From: Dethiobacter sp.
GTDB lineage: Bacteria > Bacillota > Dethiobacteria > DTU022 > UBA8154
Direction: 5' to 3'
Length of the DNA stretch: 64,000 nt
Assembly (NCBI GenBank): GCA_020725665.1
Contig: DYEO01000009.1
Coordinates: 1 to 64,000, forward strand
Shown: positions 42,944 through 53,104 of the stretch, piece after piece
Numbering within the stretch: position 1 is the stretch's first letter
Layout: every line of letters begins with the position of its first letter
Notes under the pieces: model-generated
What the model was told of the DNA's origin: nothing
The model's database searches: none
What the model saw: the letters and a program-made list of their open reading frames with translations, nothing else
Translations under genes and position numbers: made by a program

Positions 42944-43589
42944 ATTTGACCTCCGCCTCCTCAATTCCCGAGATTTTCCCCTCGCGCAGCGTGATAATCA
43001 GCTCACCATACTGCCGGGCAATATTTTTGGAGTGAGTGATCATGACGAGAGTTTTGTTTTTTTGCCTGGCAAACTCGATCAATTTTTCTATGGCCATCTC
43101 TTCCGTACTGTCGTCCAGGGCAGAGGTGGGTTCGTCCAGTAAAAACACCTCCGGTTCCATTAACATAATTCTGCAAATCGCCAATCGCTGTTTTTCACCG
43201 CCGGAAAGCTCGGCTGCATTGTGCGCAAGGTCTTTTTTCAGCCTCATCCTGTCGAGCATAGCAATCAACAAATCGCCCTCGACTAAGGGTTTTTCCGCAA
43301 AATAAAGCCCTGCGAGCAGGTTGTCTTTCACCGTTCCCGGGAAAATAAGCGGCGTTTGCGGTAGCATGACCACTTCCCGCCTCAGCCGGACTGGATCCAG
43401 GCGGGCGATATCCTTTCCCTTGTAAAATATTTCTCCCTGATCACAGGTAAGCAAATTGTTCAATAGTTTTAGCAGGGTGGTTTTTCCGCTTCCGCTTTCC
43501 CCCACGATGCAAGTGGTCTGAAAGGCGGGGATCGTTAAATCTTCGATACCCAGGATATTCCTGTAGCGTACATTTTTAAAGGTGAACAT
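42936..43589 (-). CDS. FetA-like ABC transporter ATPase
   Basis: A 217-residue ABC ATPase: Walker A GESGSGKTTLLKLL, Q-loop MLPQTPLIFPG, signature ELSGGEKQRLAICRIMLMEPE, Walker B VFLLDEPTSALDD, H-loop ITHS. It pairs with the UPF0014 permease gene that overlaps its 3' end. ATG at 43589 chosen for GGAGG eight bases upstream. The operon starts with a PadR regulator gene. Confidence 0.92.
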   Translation of the reverse strand: MFTFKNVRYRNILGIEDLTIPAFQTTCIVGESGSGKTTLLKLLNNLLTCDQGEIFYKGKDIARLDPVRLRREVVMLPQTPLIFPGTVKDNLLAGLYFAEKPLVEGDLLIAMLDRMRLKKDLAHNAAELSGGEKQRLAICRIMLMEPEVFLLDEPTSALDDSTEEMAIEKLIEFARQKNKTLVMITHSKNIARQYGELIITLREGKISGIEEAEVKYG

Positions 43590-43611
43590 TCCTGCCGCCT
43601 CCATCTTTAAT

Positions 43612-43920
43612 TTATTCCGTCAGTTCCTTCACCAGCTCAAGGGCTTTTTGGCGTGCTTCCTGCAATACTTCTACCCCGGCAGCAGTCAGGATATAATATT
43701 TGCGAACCTTTCCCTTTACTACCTCATCATGTTTTTCCAATAATCCCTGTTTGTACAACTCATGAAGCAAAGGGTACAGAGTGCCGGCGCTAATGTCATA
43801 ACCGTGTCTTTTCAGTTCTTCAATTATCCAACTTCCATAAATGGGACCCTCTCCGGCATGATAAAGAACATGCACCTGGATAAAACCGAGAAATAGCTTC
43901 CTCAGTACTTTTTGTTTCAA
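43612..43920 (-). CDS. PadR-family transcriptional regulator
   Basis: A 102-residue winged helix protein: LRKLFLGFIQVHVLYHAGE, GSWIIEELKRHGYDISAGTLYPLLHELYKQGLLE and VKGKVRKYYILTAAGVEVL, the PadR pattern. The TTG at 43920 follows GAGGTG at six bases; the longer frame upstream would cover the operator. It is the first gene of the FetAB-like operon and probably represses it until its ligand is present. Confidence 0.92.
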   Translation of the reverse strand: MKQKVLRKLFLGFIQVHVLYHAGEGPIYGSWIIEELKRHGYDISAGTLYPLLHELYKQGLLEKHDEVVKGKVRKYYILTAAGVEVLQEARQKALELVKELTE

Positions 43921-43935
43921 AGTGAACACCTCAAT

Positions 43936-43950
43936 TATCGATTTACGATA
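43936..43950. promoter_or_regulatory. Likely PadR operator
   Basis: The inverted repeat TATCG-ATTTA-CGATA lies 16 bases upstream of the padR start, and more half-sites (ATATCG, TTGATAT) follow at 43948-43965. Similar TATCG/CGATA palindromes precede many clostridial PadR genes. Confidence 0.6.
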
Positions 43951-44119
43951 TCGTTTATTGATATAGTAAAGCAATGAAGTTAATCTGTCAATAATTAAAT
44001 GGATAATTTCTGATATGAGACCTATACCATTTGGAAGATCAGCAAACAGACTAAAGCCTGCTTAAGCTTTGAATATCTGGGTCCCCATTATCCTGACACC
44101 TGTATCTGTTTTCATCGAC

Positions 44120-45496
44120 CTATGTAGATGGAAGGGTAACGGAAAAGATACTCCCGCCTTCAGGACGGTTGTAAGCATTTATTTTCCCACCGTGAGCCTC
44201 AACGAAGCTTTTGGCGATGGAAAGCCCCAGGCCGCTGCCGTCTCCTCTTCCCTTACCGGACTTGTAAAATCGCTCGAAAACAAGGGGGAGATCTTTTTCG
44301 GGGATGCCCGGGCCTGAATCCTGTACTTCTATTACAAGGTTCCCCTTTTCTTCTCTGACCTGCAGCTTGGTTTCCCCCTTATCGGGTGTAAATTTAAAGG
44401 CATTGGCCAGAAGGTTGATCAAAACCTGAGTAATGCGATCCTCGTCCAGGATCCAGCTCTTCAGGCCTTCTTCAAGCTCAAGGGTAAAATCTATCATTCG
44501 CTCATTTGCCTCATGTTGAAAGGCAGCAGTTGCACGGGAGAGAAGGGCTCCCAGCTCTACGTCCCGGCAATGAAGAGGCAATTTCCCCGCCTCGGCCAGG
44601 TTTATGGATTCCAGGTCGCTTACCAGGCGACCGAGCCTGAGTACCTCATCATAGAGGGAAGAAAGCAGCTCGGGAGTAGCTTCGATTTTGCCCGCCTGCA
44701 GTGCTTCAAAGTTTCCCCGTAGTATAGTCAAGGGAGTCCTTAGCTCATGGGAAACGTCTGCCAGGAGGTTGCTGCGCAGATTTTCATTTTTTTCAATGCT
44801 TTCTGCCATAAAGTTAAAAGCTTCCGCCAGGTTGCCTATTTCGTCTTTTCTTTTCAACTGCACCCTGTGCTGGAAATCCCTGCGGGCAAATTTTTGGGCT
44901 GAAGCTGTCAACAGGGCCAGGGGACGGGTTATCTGGCCGGTTAGAAGATAGCTTAAGGCCGCCCCGGCCAGCAGGGCGGTAATACCGCCCCAGAAAACTG
45001 CCCAGAAAACCGAATGGGAGAACTCTTCTTCCATGGTCATCACCGTCATCGCAGTTTGGGGCTGTAAAATAAGTGTGCCTACCTGCTCACCGCCGTACAT
45101 GATGGGCGTGCCCTGCTCCAAGATTCTGAGGGACAGTGTTTCCCCTGTTCTTTCATTCAGAGAATCAAGAACAATCCGACCTTGTTTATCGGTTAAAACC
45201 AGTCTTTCTCCGGGTATAATACCGAGATAACCTCCCCCGTCCATTCCCCGGGGGCCAAACATCCTTCCCCTGGGACGGTGCATGAGTACATCTTCCACGC
45301 CCTCCCAGCTTCCCCGGTTGTAAGCATAATAAGATCTGAACGCCTGTTCCCAGTGCTCCATCAGCACGCTGCGGTAGCCTTCCACGTAACAATCGAATAT
45401 ATTGCCGATATAAAGGCGAGAAGTAAAAGCCATGACCACCACAGCCACACCGATTACCACGACAAAGGCCACCATAATTCTGTTGCTTATCTTCAC
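44120..45496 (-). CDS. Membrane sensor histidine kinase (BaeS/PhoR type)
   Basis: A 458-residue kinase: membrane helix at about 8-26, an external sensor region of about 130 residues with a glycine- and arginine-rich patch (HRPRGRMFGPRGMDGGG), second helix at about 160-185, HAMP (GQITRPLALLTASAQKFARRD), HisKA with LLADVSHELRTPLTILRG and HATPase (NLLANAFKFTP, DSGPGIPEKD, GDGSGLGLSIAKSFVEAHGG). Partner of the regulator encoded 38 bases upstream on the same strand. Confidence 0.94.
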   Translation of the reverse strand: MKISNRIMVAFVVVIGVAVVVMAFTSRLYIGNIFDCYVEGYRSVLMEHWEQAFRSYYAYNRGSWEGVEDVLMHRPRGRMFGPRGMDGGGYLGIIPGERLVLTDKQGRIVLDSLNERTGETLSLRILEQGTPIMYGGEQVGTLILQPQTAMTVMTMEEEFSHSVFWAVFWGGITALLAGAALSYLLTGQITRPLALLTASAQKFARRDFQHRVQLKRKDEIGNLAEAFNFMAESIEKNENLRSNLLADVSHELRTPLTILRGNFEALQAGKIEATPELLSSLYDEVLRLGRLVSDLESINLAEAGKLPLHCRDVELGALLSRATAAFQHEANERMIDFTLELEEGLKSWILDEDRITQVLINLLANAFKFTPDKGETKLQVREEKGNLVIEVQDSGPGIPEKDLPLVFERFYKSGKGRGDGSGLGLSIAKSFVEAHGGKINAYNRPEGGSIFSVTLPST

Positions 45497-45534
45497 AATG
45501 CATCACAGCAGAGCACCGCTTTTTGCCCCTTGTT

Positions 45535-46254
45535 TTATTTATTCATAAATTTATAACCAAAGCCAAAAACAGTGACGATGTAAGAGGGATTTGCCACATC
45601 TTCCTCGATTTTTTTGCGCAGGTTGCTGATATGGGTGTCGATAGAGCGCTCGTAGCCGCTGTATGCTTCGCCGAGGCAGGACTCCAGGAGCTGCAGGCGG
45701 CTGAAAACCCTGCCGGGGTAACGGGCCATCAGGCTTAAAATTTTAAACTCTGTAGGTGTAAGTTCAACTTCCCGGTCACCTTTTTTTACGGAGCGGTTTT
45801 CCACATCTATCTGAAGCTCTCCCCTGCTAAGGATCTTTGCTTCGTCTTTGTTACTTCCTTCTCCTTTTGACCCTATTCCCTGTTCCCCGGCGCGGCGCAT
45901 GACAGCCCTGATGCGGGCAGCCAGCTCTGCCAGGCTGAAAGGCTTGACCATATAATCATCCGCCCCCATTTCCAGACCGACTACCCGGTCTGTTTCCTGG
46001 GACCTGGCCGTGAGCATGATAATGGGAATATTCTCTTCCCGGCGCAGCCTGCGGCAGATCTCCAGTCCATCCAAATCCGGCAGCATCAGGTCCAGGATCA
46101 GCAGATCGGGGGAATACCGTTTGATCAATTCCATCCCCCTGGTCCCGTCCCCGGCCAAAAAGATGGTCATGCCTTCTTTTTCCAGGTAATCCTTGATCAT
46201 ACGGGCGATTTTCTCCTCGTCTTCAATGACGACTACTTTATAAGTGTGAGGCAA
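45535..46254 (-). CDS. OmpR/PhoP-family response regulator
   Basis: A 239-residue regulator: receiver with VVVIEDEEKIARMI, phosphoacceptor in LLILDLMLPDLDG, and MVKPFSLAEL; then a winged helix output domain (VELTPTEFKILSLMARYPGRVFSR, YERSIDTHISNLRKKI, YIVTVFGFGYKF). I chose the TTG at 46254 because GAGGAGG lies eight bases upstream; the ATG at 46275 would cover that site. Faces the small exported-protein gene at 46545, whose promoter holds repeats fit for this family. Confidence 0.94.
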   Translation of the reverse strand: MPHTYKVVVIEDEEKIARMIKDYLEKEGMTIFLAGDGTRGMELIKRYSPDLLILDLMLPDLDGLEICRRLRREENIPIIMLTARSQETDRVVGLEMGADDYMVKPFSLAELAARIRAVMRRAGEQGIGSKGEGSNKDEAKILSRGELQIDVENRSVKKGDREVELTPTEFKILSLMARYPGRVFSRLQLLESCLGEAYSGYERSIDTHISNLRKKIEEDVANPSYIVTVFGFGYKFMNK

Positions 46255-46442
46255 AGGGACACCCTCCTCTACCATATTAACATCTTTAGCATATATTCTT
46301 TTATCCCTATCATTTCCCGCATGCTTTAAGCATATCATTTTATTTATCTTCTGGCTATATGCTAATGCTTATCTCTCCCCGGGCAGATATAACCACCATT
46401 TGCAGCACTTAGACAGGGTTGGAAGAGGGAACAGGTTAAATC

Positions 46443-46496
46443 TTGACAAAAACTTAACATGTTCTTGAAAAGATATTGAAAGCTGGGGGTTATAAT
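46443..46496 (+). promoter_or_regulatory. Four 11-bp-spaced TT(G/A)AM repeats before a -10 box: OmpR/PhoP-type operator
   Basis: TTGACA (46443), TTAACA (46454), TTGAAA (46465) and TTGAAA (46476) start exactly 11 bp apart, followed by TATAAT at 46491-46496. Direct repeats of TTNACA with 5-base gaps are the established PhoP box of B. subtilis. There is no good -35 at 17 bases from the -10, as expected of an activated promoter. The neighbouring OmpR-type regulator is the obvious ligand. Confidence 0.65.
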
Positions 46497-46544
46497 ATGT
46501 GCTGGAACTTGAAACAGGCTTTGCGGGAAGGAGGTGAAATTTAG

Positions 46545-46973
46545 ATGCGCAAAACACTCATAGTGCTTCTGGTGATCGGGTTGCTGGTTGTTGGTACATC
46601 CCAGGTTGCTCTGGCTTTTGGCTTGGGTAACGGCAATGGCATGAAAACCGGAATATGCGGTGGTAACGGCTGGTTTGACTCACTCCCCCCCGAGGTTCAA
46701 GAAAAAATAAGCGAAATCAAAGAAACTTACAGGGAGCAATTGACTACTTTAAAGGAGAAAATCTGGAGCCTTCGCGAAGCAAGGGATTTCGAAGGGTTGA
46801 CGAAAGCCCGGGAAGAAATGGCTCAACTTAAAGAAGAAATAAGGCAAAAAATTGAGCCGCTGCTCCCCGAAGAATACAGGGAAAAATACGGGGAAATGGG
46901 CCCGGGAAAAGGATGTGGCATTAGAGGGAAAATGATGAGAGGTTTTAGAGCTAACGAAGCCAACCAGTTTTAA
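46545..46973 (+). CDS. Small exported DUF2680/Spy-like protein
   Basis: A 142-residue secreted protein: signal peptide MRKTLIVLLVIGLLVVGTSQ then VALAFG (cleavage after ALA), a Gly/Asn-rich linker, and a helical hairpin full of Glu, Lys and Leu (PPEVQEKISEIKETYREQLT, LREARDFEGLTKAREEMAQL) resembling CpxP/Spy-like and DUF2680 proteins, which respond to envelope stress. It ends with a GKGCGIRGKMM tail. ATG behind GGAGGTGAAA. Divergent from the OmpR-type regulator and kinase. Confidence 0.85.
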   Translation: MRKTLIVLLVIGLLVVGTSQVALAFGLGNGNGMKTGICGGNGWFDSLPPEVQEKISEIKETYREQLTTLKEKIWSLREARDFEGLTKAREEMAQLKEEIRQKIEPLLPEEYREKYGEMGPGKGCGIRGKMMRGFRANEANQF

Positions 46974-47009
46974 CGGCTTATCATTGAATTGAAGATCACT
47001 TAAACGCAC

Positions 47010-47041
47010 GGTCCGGATAAACAAAGGCTTTTATCCGGACC
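47010..47041 (+). terminator. Terminator of the exported-protein gene
   Basis: GGTCCGGATAAA, an eight-base loop, TTTATCCGGACC, then ATTTCTTTTG: a perfect 12-bp stem with a T-rich tail 37 bases after the stop codon. Confidence 0.85.
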
Positions 47042-47192
47042 ATTTCTTTTGTCAAAGATAAGATTTGAGGAACGAGTAAATAAGCGCAAGCTCCACTTCA
47101 ATCAGACCCCTTTCTACCAGTTTTTTATCTTTGAATGAATACTCATTCATGCCAACGGCAAAGAAACCGGCGCAGGCTGGAGGGTATTATAA

Positions 47193-47726
47193 TTAGCTTT
47201 CCTCCCGGCAGCAGATAATTAGGCCACCGCGGCAGATGATGCGGGAGCGGATGAGCGAAGGGTCGCCTGCGGCATAAAGGGTTTGCTCAGCATAAGATGG
47301 AGCGGTGCCATTTGGACTTCCCCCGTTCATCTCTGACGTCTCCCAGTTTTCCCCGTCTACTCCATTTCCTCCCCCCATGGCATCCACACCCTCCACCTGT
47401 AATTGATTAATATAACCCGTAGTATTCTCTCCCAGCGTCGCCGCCTGGCGCACCTTCACCGGAAGCAGCACCAGCCCATCCGCCAGGGGCAAAGGGATAT
47501 GATGGCTCAGCTCCAGCAGCCTTCCCGTGTGCCGGCGCACCGCTGCCAGGTCCAGCCTGTAGAACCGGGCGAGCACCTCCACCAGCCAAGGCAGGCTGCG
47601 GGGATCCCGGTGCGCCCCACACAGTGTATAGACCTGCGTGCCCCCATCTTCCTCCCGGTACCCGGGCAGCAGGGCAACCAACCCCTCTTCCAGGTAGCGC
47701 CGGATAACTCCATCATTTTGCCCCAT
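47193..47726 (-). CDS. Hypothetical protein, faintly ComK-like
   Basis: A 177-residue protein not firmly recognised. The order of elements, IPLPLADGLVLLPVKVRQAATLGENTTGYINQLQVEGV followed much later by RSRIICRGGLIICC, is reminiscent of ComK-type or similar small regulators in which a conserved strand-loop is followed by an 'NG'-type C-terminal strand, but that is weak. A Gly/Asn/Ser-rich insert lies at about 117-145. It stands alone and has no strong ribosome site. Confidence 0.45.
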   Translation of the reverse strand: MGQNDGVIRRYLEEGLVALLPGYREEDGGTQVYTLCGAHRDPRSLPWLVEVLARFYRLDLAAVRRHTGRLLELSHHIPLPLADGLVLLPVKVRQAATLGENTTGYINQLQVEGVDAMGGGNGVDGENWETSEMNGGSPNGTAPSYAEQTLYAAGDPSLIRSRIICRGGLIICCREES

Positions 47727-48041
47727 TTAACCACTGCCTCCATGGGTAATATTTGATAATAGGCCTGCCAGTACCAACAAATGTTCTATATATCTAAAAT
47801 CATTATACATGGAAAATTCTTTTCCTGCCAATTCTATTGTTAGCAGCATCTTCCATATTTAGCAGTAATCCAAAATAATATTTGCTAAAAAACCTTGTTT
47901 TCCATAAAGGAATATTTAACTATTTGCAGAATATTTTATGCATCTTGGTATTTGTTAAATAATAACCGCCTTTACAGCCCGCTCGTATTTTACAAGCCAT
48001 TCTTGTATGGATAAATCCGCTATGTGGTTAGGGAATAAATA
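47727..48041. other. AT-rich intergenic stretch before the defence island
   Basis: No open frame, hairpin terminator or clear promoter was seen in these 315 bases. The AT content rises sharply compared with both sides. It marks the boundary between ordinary genes and the accessory island. Confidence 0.4.
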
Positions 48042-51000
48042 ATGGCCCGACTTGAAGATCTCCAGATTAATGCTGCTGTCCGCGGTATCCTGCCGGACTG
48101 CATGGTAACCGTTACCGGTGTGAATTGGTTTGGTTCCGAGGCCCTAGAGCTTACCTTTAAAGACCCTGCCGGCCGCATCGCCAACAGGCTGCTGTACCGG
48201 CATGATGAACCCAGCCTCGAGGTTGTGGAACTGGGATGACCATGGAGTTTCGATGGGGACGGCGCCCTCTTCCGCCTCGTCTCAGAGGCACACCGTATCC
48301 GCCTGGCCCACCTTTTTGACCCCGTGCTGGCGGTACACACCTCCCCTTGTGGACCCGCTGCCCCACCAGATTACCGCCGTCTACGAGGCCATGCTGCCGC
48401 GCCACCCCCTGCGCTTTCTCCTCGCCGATGACCCCGGCGCCGGCAAAACAATCATGGCCGGCCTTTTCATCAAGGAACTGATCACCCGCGGCGACCTGCA
48501 GCGCTGCCTTGTCGTCTGCCCGGGCAGCCTGGCCGAACAGTGGCAGGATGAACTCTACCGCCGCTTTCACCTTCCCTTCGAAATCCTAACTAACGACAAG
48601 CTGGAATCGGCCCGCAGCGGCAACTGGTTCCTGGAAAACAACCTGGTCATTGCCCGTCTCGACAATCTCTCCCGTAACGAAGATGTGCAAAACAAGCTCA
48701 AAGTCCCCGACTGCCGCTGGGACCTGATTATCTGTGATGAAGCCCATAAAATGTCCGCCACCTTCTTTGGCGGTGAGATCAAATACACCAAGCGCTACAA
48801 ACTAGGCCAGAATCTTTCCACCTATACACGCCACTTCCTCTTAATGACGGCCACACCCCACAACGGCAAAGAAGAAGACTTTCAGCTTTTCCTGGCCTTG
48901 CTGGACGGGGACCGCTTTGAAGGTCGTTTCCGTGACGGGGTGCATGCCGTGGACGTCTCCGACCTGATGCGCCGCATGGTCAAGGAAAACCTGCTCAAAT
49001 TTGACGGCACGCCCCTTTTCCCGGAACGCATCGCCTACACCGTTCTCTACCGCCTCTCCCATGCCGAGGCGCGCCTCTACAAAGAAGTGACCGATTATGT
49101 GAGGGAGGAGTTCAACCGCGCCGAGGCCCTGCAAAACGACAAGCGGGCCGGTACGGTAGGCTTTGCCCTTACCATCCTGCAGCGCCGCCTGGCCTCCTCA
49201 CCCGAAGCTATCTACCAGTCGCTGCGCCGCCGCCGTGAACGCCTGGCCAAGCGCCTGCGCGAACTGGAACTACTGCAACGCGGCGCCGTAGCCGCGGCCA
49301 TCGCTGAGAGCATACCTGTCCTGGACGCTGAAGACGTGGACGACCTGGAGGACGCCCCCGATCATGAGGTTGAAGCAGCAGAAGAAGAAATCCTCGACCA
49401 GGCCACGGCCGCCCGCACCATTGACGAGCTGAAAGCGGAGATTGCCACCCTCACCATGCTCGAATCCCTGGCGCTGGCGGTACGCCGCAGCGGCGAGGAC
49501 CGCAAGTGGCAGGAACTGGCCAACCTGCTCAGCGAGATCTTTACCCCCGCAGCCATCGCCAACCGCCTGGCCGAGGAATCTGTACCCTACGGTGCAGACA
49601 AGCCCAAACCCAAACCGTCACCCCGGCAGAAGCTGGTCATCTTCACCGAGCACCGGGACACCATGAACTACCTGGAGTAGCGTATCACCACGCTCCTGGG
49701 ACGCAGGGAGGCGGTCGTCACCATCCACGGCGGCGCAAGGGCCGCGAGGAACGGATGAAAGCCCAGGAATCCTTTAAGCACGACCCCACCGTGCAAGTGC
49801 TGGTGGCCACCGACGCAGCCGGCGAGGGGATCAACCTGCAGCGCGCCCACCTCATGGTCAACTACGACCTGCCCTGGAACCCCAACCGTATCGAGCAGCG
49901 TTTCGGGCGCATCCACCGTATCGGCCAGACGGAAGTCTGCTTCCTCTGGAACCTGGTGGCGGATGAAACCCGTGAAGGTGACGTCTACCGTACCCTCCTG
50001 GACAAACTTGAAGAAGCCCGCAAAGCCCTTGGCGGCCAGGTCTTTGATGTGCTGGGCAAACTGCAATTTGAGGGTAAACCCTTACGTGACCTGCTCATCG
50101 AAGCTATCCGCTACGGCGAACAGCCGGAAGTCAGGGCCCGCCTCACCCAGGTTGTTGCCGGCGCCTTTGACCGGGAACAGCTGCAGGACCTGCTCGATGA
50201 GCGCGCCCTGGCCCGTGAAGTCATGGATACAAGCTCCATCCAGCGCGTACGCGAAGAGATGGAACGGGCCGAGGCAAAGCGCCTGCAGCCCCATTACATA
50301 GAATCGTTCTTCTTAGAAGCTTTTAATAAACTTGGCGGCACCGTGCGCCAGCGGGAAGGGCGGCGCTACGAAATAACACACGTGCCCGCCACTGTCCGCT
50401 CCCGCGATCGCCTTATCGGTACGGGGGAACCGGTTCTGCCCCGTTACGAGCGCATCGTCTTTGAAAAGGAGCTCATTGCCCCCCAGGGCCAGCCGCTGGC
50501 GGCCTTTGTCTGTCCCGGCCATCCTCTGCTCGACGCCACTTTGGACCTGACCCTGGAGTGCCACCGAGACCTGCTGCGCCGCGGCGCCGTGCTTGTGGAC
50601 GAGCGGGACCCGGGCGAGGAACCCCGCGTCCTCTTTTACCTGGAACATGCCATTCAGGATGCCAGCATCACCCGCAGCGGCGACCGGCGCACCCTCTCCA
50701 AGCGTTTGCTCTATGTGGAGTTGGACGGCACAGGCAGCACGCGCCACTTGCATTACGCGCCCTACCTGGACTATCGTCCCCTGCAGCCCGGCGAGCCAGA
50801 TGTGGAGACAATCCTCAATCTCCCCGCCTGCAGCTGGATCACCCGTGAACTGGAGCATAAAGCCCAGAGTTATACCATTACTAAGATTGTACCCGAACAT
50901 CTGGAGGAAGTAAGAAGCCGCCATCTTGAATGGATCGGCAAGACCAGTGCCGCGGTTAAAGACCGCCTTACCAAGGAGATCAGCTACTGGGATCACCGCT

Positions 51001-51422
51001 CAGCGGAGTTAAAACTGCAGGAACAGGCCGGCAAGCAGGGTGCCCGGCTCAACTCCCAGGAGGCACGCCGCCGCGCCGACGACCTGCAGGCCCGCCTGCA
51101 CAGGCGCATGGAACAGCTTGACCTTGAGGCCCGGCTCTCTGCCCTGCCTCCGGTGGTGCTGGGCGGCATCATTGTCCTTCCTCTGGGGCTTGTGGCCAGG
51201 CTGACGGGACGATCCCCGTCCGTTTCCTCCCAAACTGTAAACACCCAGGCCGCGGCTGCCCGTGCCCGCCAGATTATCATGGAGATAGAGCGCAGCCTCG
51301 GCTTTGAACCCATAGACCGTGAACAGGAGAAACTCGGCTACGACATCGAGAGCCGTGATCCCCGCACCGGCAAACTCCGCTTTCTGGAGGTCAAGGGCCG
51401 TGTTAGCGGCGCTGAAACCGCC
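48042..51422 (+). pseudogene. Decayed SNF2/DISARM-type helicase (DrmD-like)
   Basis: A once about 1,100-residue helicase. Pieces in order: [40 protein letters not shown], Walker [78 protein letters not shown], and a C-terminal LRFLEVKGRVSGAET. Damage: in-frame TGA at 48236-48238 where relatives have Arg (CGA to TGA), an extra C near 48343, TAG at 49678-49680 where Glu is expected, a frameshift near 49735, and loss of the last 60-100 residues at about 51422. Known relatives are anti-phage helicases working with a DNA methylase; a degraded methylase follows. Confidence 0.9.
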
Positions 51423-52310
51423 CCCCGTAAACCCGGAAGCCCGGGCAAAACCCATCGCGGCCTGGCAGGGAGCACAGGGGTTGGCCGAGGATGTAAGTTA
51501 TTACGGTAAATGATGCGGGACGAAGCAGAGAAACGTATTGGCCACCTTTATCCCAAAGTGGAGATCACAGCGGAGATGGTCAACGATTCGCAAAATCCCC
51601 GCCCTGACTTAAAACCGTACATAGGACGCAAACTCACCGTCATCGCCTGGCTCTGGGCCCGCACCGTGAAAAGCCCCAACCCTGCCTTCGCCCATGTGGA
51701 CGTGCCCCTGGCTTCCACCTTCATGCTCTCTACTAAAAAAGGGAAAGAAGCCTATGTTGAACCGGTGATTGAGGGTGACAGTTACAGGTTTACGGTGAAG
51801 ATTGGGAAGCCGGAGGATCTGGAAGCGGTGAAACGGGGAACGAAAACAGGAAGCAGCGGGAGCAGTTTTTTCTGCCTCATGTCAGGAACACCGATGCCAT
51901 TTGAATATTTGCGGCCAGAGGCAAAAGCTGGACGCATGGGTGCTCGGCTCATGGCCATCGTTGCAGAGGGTGAGAGAGGTCGTATCTATCTTGCTCCAAC
52001 ACTTCAAATGGAGAAGATTGCCCTGAGTGCAAAACCAGAGGATGTACCCGAAACCGAACTGCCAGCCAAGGCACTCGGTTTTCGTGTCCAGGAGTATGGT
52101 ATGACACGATGGTGTGATCTTTTTACCCCTCGCATACTCGTTGCGTTGACAACCTTTTCCGAATTGGTACAGAATACACGAGAGCAAGTAAAAAAGATTC
52201 TTCTATTCCAGCTACAGACAATGACGGCAAGTCCCTTACCATAGGTAGTATAGGTGCCATGGCATATGCAGATGCTGTATGTATATATTTAGCTTTCGCA
52301 ATTTCTAAAA
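51423..52310 (+). pseudogene. DUF1156 DNA methylase, internal fragment
   Basis: Reads PPVNPEARAKPIAAWQGAQG, a one-base loss at the GKWMRDEAE region (51508-51513), then [61 protein letters not shown] and [22 protein letters not shown] frameshift in an A-run near 52190 leads to [19 protein letters not shown]. These are the central blocks of DUF1156 adenine-specific methylases. The N-terminus is missing at the join with the helicase, and the C-terminus reappears near 61350-61741. Confidence 0.85.
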
Positions 52311-52328
52311 CCTGCCGGGGCCCCTTAT

Positions 52329-52364
52329 CCTTACTTACAACAATACGGCATCTTCCCGGCAAAC
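52329..52364. repeat. 36-bp direct repeat, left copy
   Basis: The 36 bases beginning CCTTACTTACAA and ending CCCGGCAAAC recur at 55296-55331 in the same orientation with one mismatch. The copy lies at the point where the DUF1156 reading stops, so it marks a recombination junction. Confidence 0.75.
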
Positions 52365-52381
52365 CTACTCCCCCTTAATAA

Positions 52382-52696
52382 TTATAGCAGCTGCTCCCAG
52401 TTCCGCCTGCCATATAAAATTCTAATTACAGTAACAGTCCTGTCCTTCTCGGAAGCAACATAAAACACTACGTAATTTTCCACTGGAAACTTTCGCATCC
52501 CCTGTGTGGCCATTCGCTCATCGGCCACAAGAGCATAACGAAACGGCATATGGGCAAGACTCATAACAGCGTCTTTTATTTTTTTAACCAGCCTTTGCGC
52601 TGTAACAGGTTCACGCAATTCCTTTGCAATATACTCCGCGATTTTAAGCAAATCGTCTGCTGCAGGTTCGGTCATCAGAATACTGTATCGATTCAT
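52382..52696 (-). CDS. RelE/ParE-family toxin
   Basis: A 104-residue toxin of the ParE/RelE superfamily: MNRYSILMTEPAADDLLKIAEYI, LVKKIKDAVMSLAHMPFRYALV and the C-terminal NYVVFYVASEKDRTVTVIRILYGRRNWEQLL, whose R-I-L-x-G-R-R-x-W is typical. Either a ribosome-dependent mRNase or a gyrase poison; the sequence alone does not decide. Its start overlaps the antitoxin stop by four bases. Confidence 0.93.
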   Translation of the reverse strand: MNRYSILMTEPAADDLLKIAEYIAKELREPVTAQRLVKKIKDAVMSLAHMPFRYALVADERMATQGMRKFPVENYVVFYVASEKDRTVTVIRILYGRRNWEQLL

Positions 52697-52956
52697 TCCG
52701 GCAGTCCGTTTTCTATTTTATTAAAAACATCCTCTGCCGGCACGACTTTGCGGTTCTTCATGGCCTCTATTCCCTCATCCAGCAGCTTATACAATTCAAA
52801 TTTACCAACCAATTTTTCATAGGTTTCAATGCTCATGACCGCCAAATCACCCTGTCCGTTTTTAGTGATGTAAACAGGCTCGGAAAACCTGTGACAAAAT
52901 TCCGAAATTTCGTTGTACTTATTCCTCAGATCAGAGCTTGGTCTGATATGCGGCAT
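52693..52956 (-). CDS. Phd/YefM-family antitoxin
   Basis: An 87-residue antitoxin: HIRPSSDLRNKYNEISEFCHR, EPVYITKNGQGDLAVMSIETYEKL (the Phd/YefM DNA-binding fold), then a C-terminal helix with VVPAEDVFNKIENG that should bind the toxin. The second of two adjacent ATG codons (52956) has GGAGGTG at the better spacing. First gene of the pair. Confidence 0.92.
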   Translation of the reverse strand: MPHIRPSSDLRNKYNEISEFCHRFSEPVYITKNGQGDLAVMSIETYEKLVGKFELYKLLDEGIEAMKNRKVVPAEDVFNKIENGLPE

Positions 52957-53104
52957 CATACGCACCTCCATCATTCGTATATGCATATTATATCAATATA
53001 TTGATACCAAGTCAAGCATGACAGGAGGACGGGGGGTTGCTGTCACCCTCATGCAAGGGGCATAAGAGGTCGGAGTTTCTTTTAGGTAGCGGCTGAATAC
53101 CCGG

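Noticed and set aside
48236..48238. In-frame TGA of the helicase as a second selenocysteine codon
   Set aside because: Relatives have arginine here, not cysteine, and the gene has other disabling changes, so it is a plain CGA to TGA mutation.
48202..49680. The helicase middle part as an independent intact gene
   Set aside because: Its first 40 codons are out of frame with the family, and helicase motifs continue past its stop in another frame, so it is part of a broken gene.
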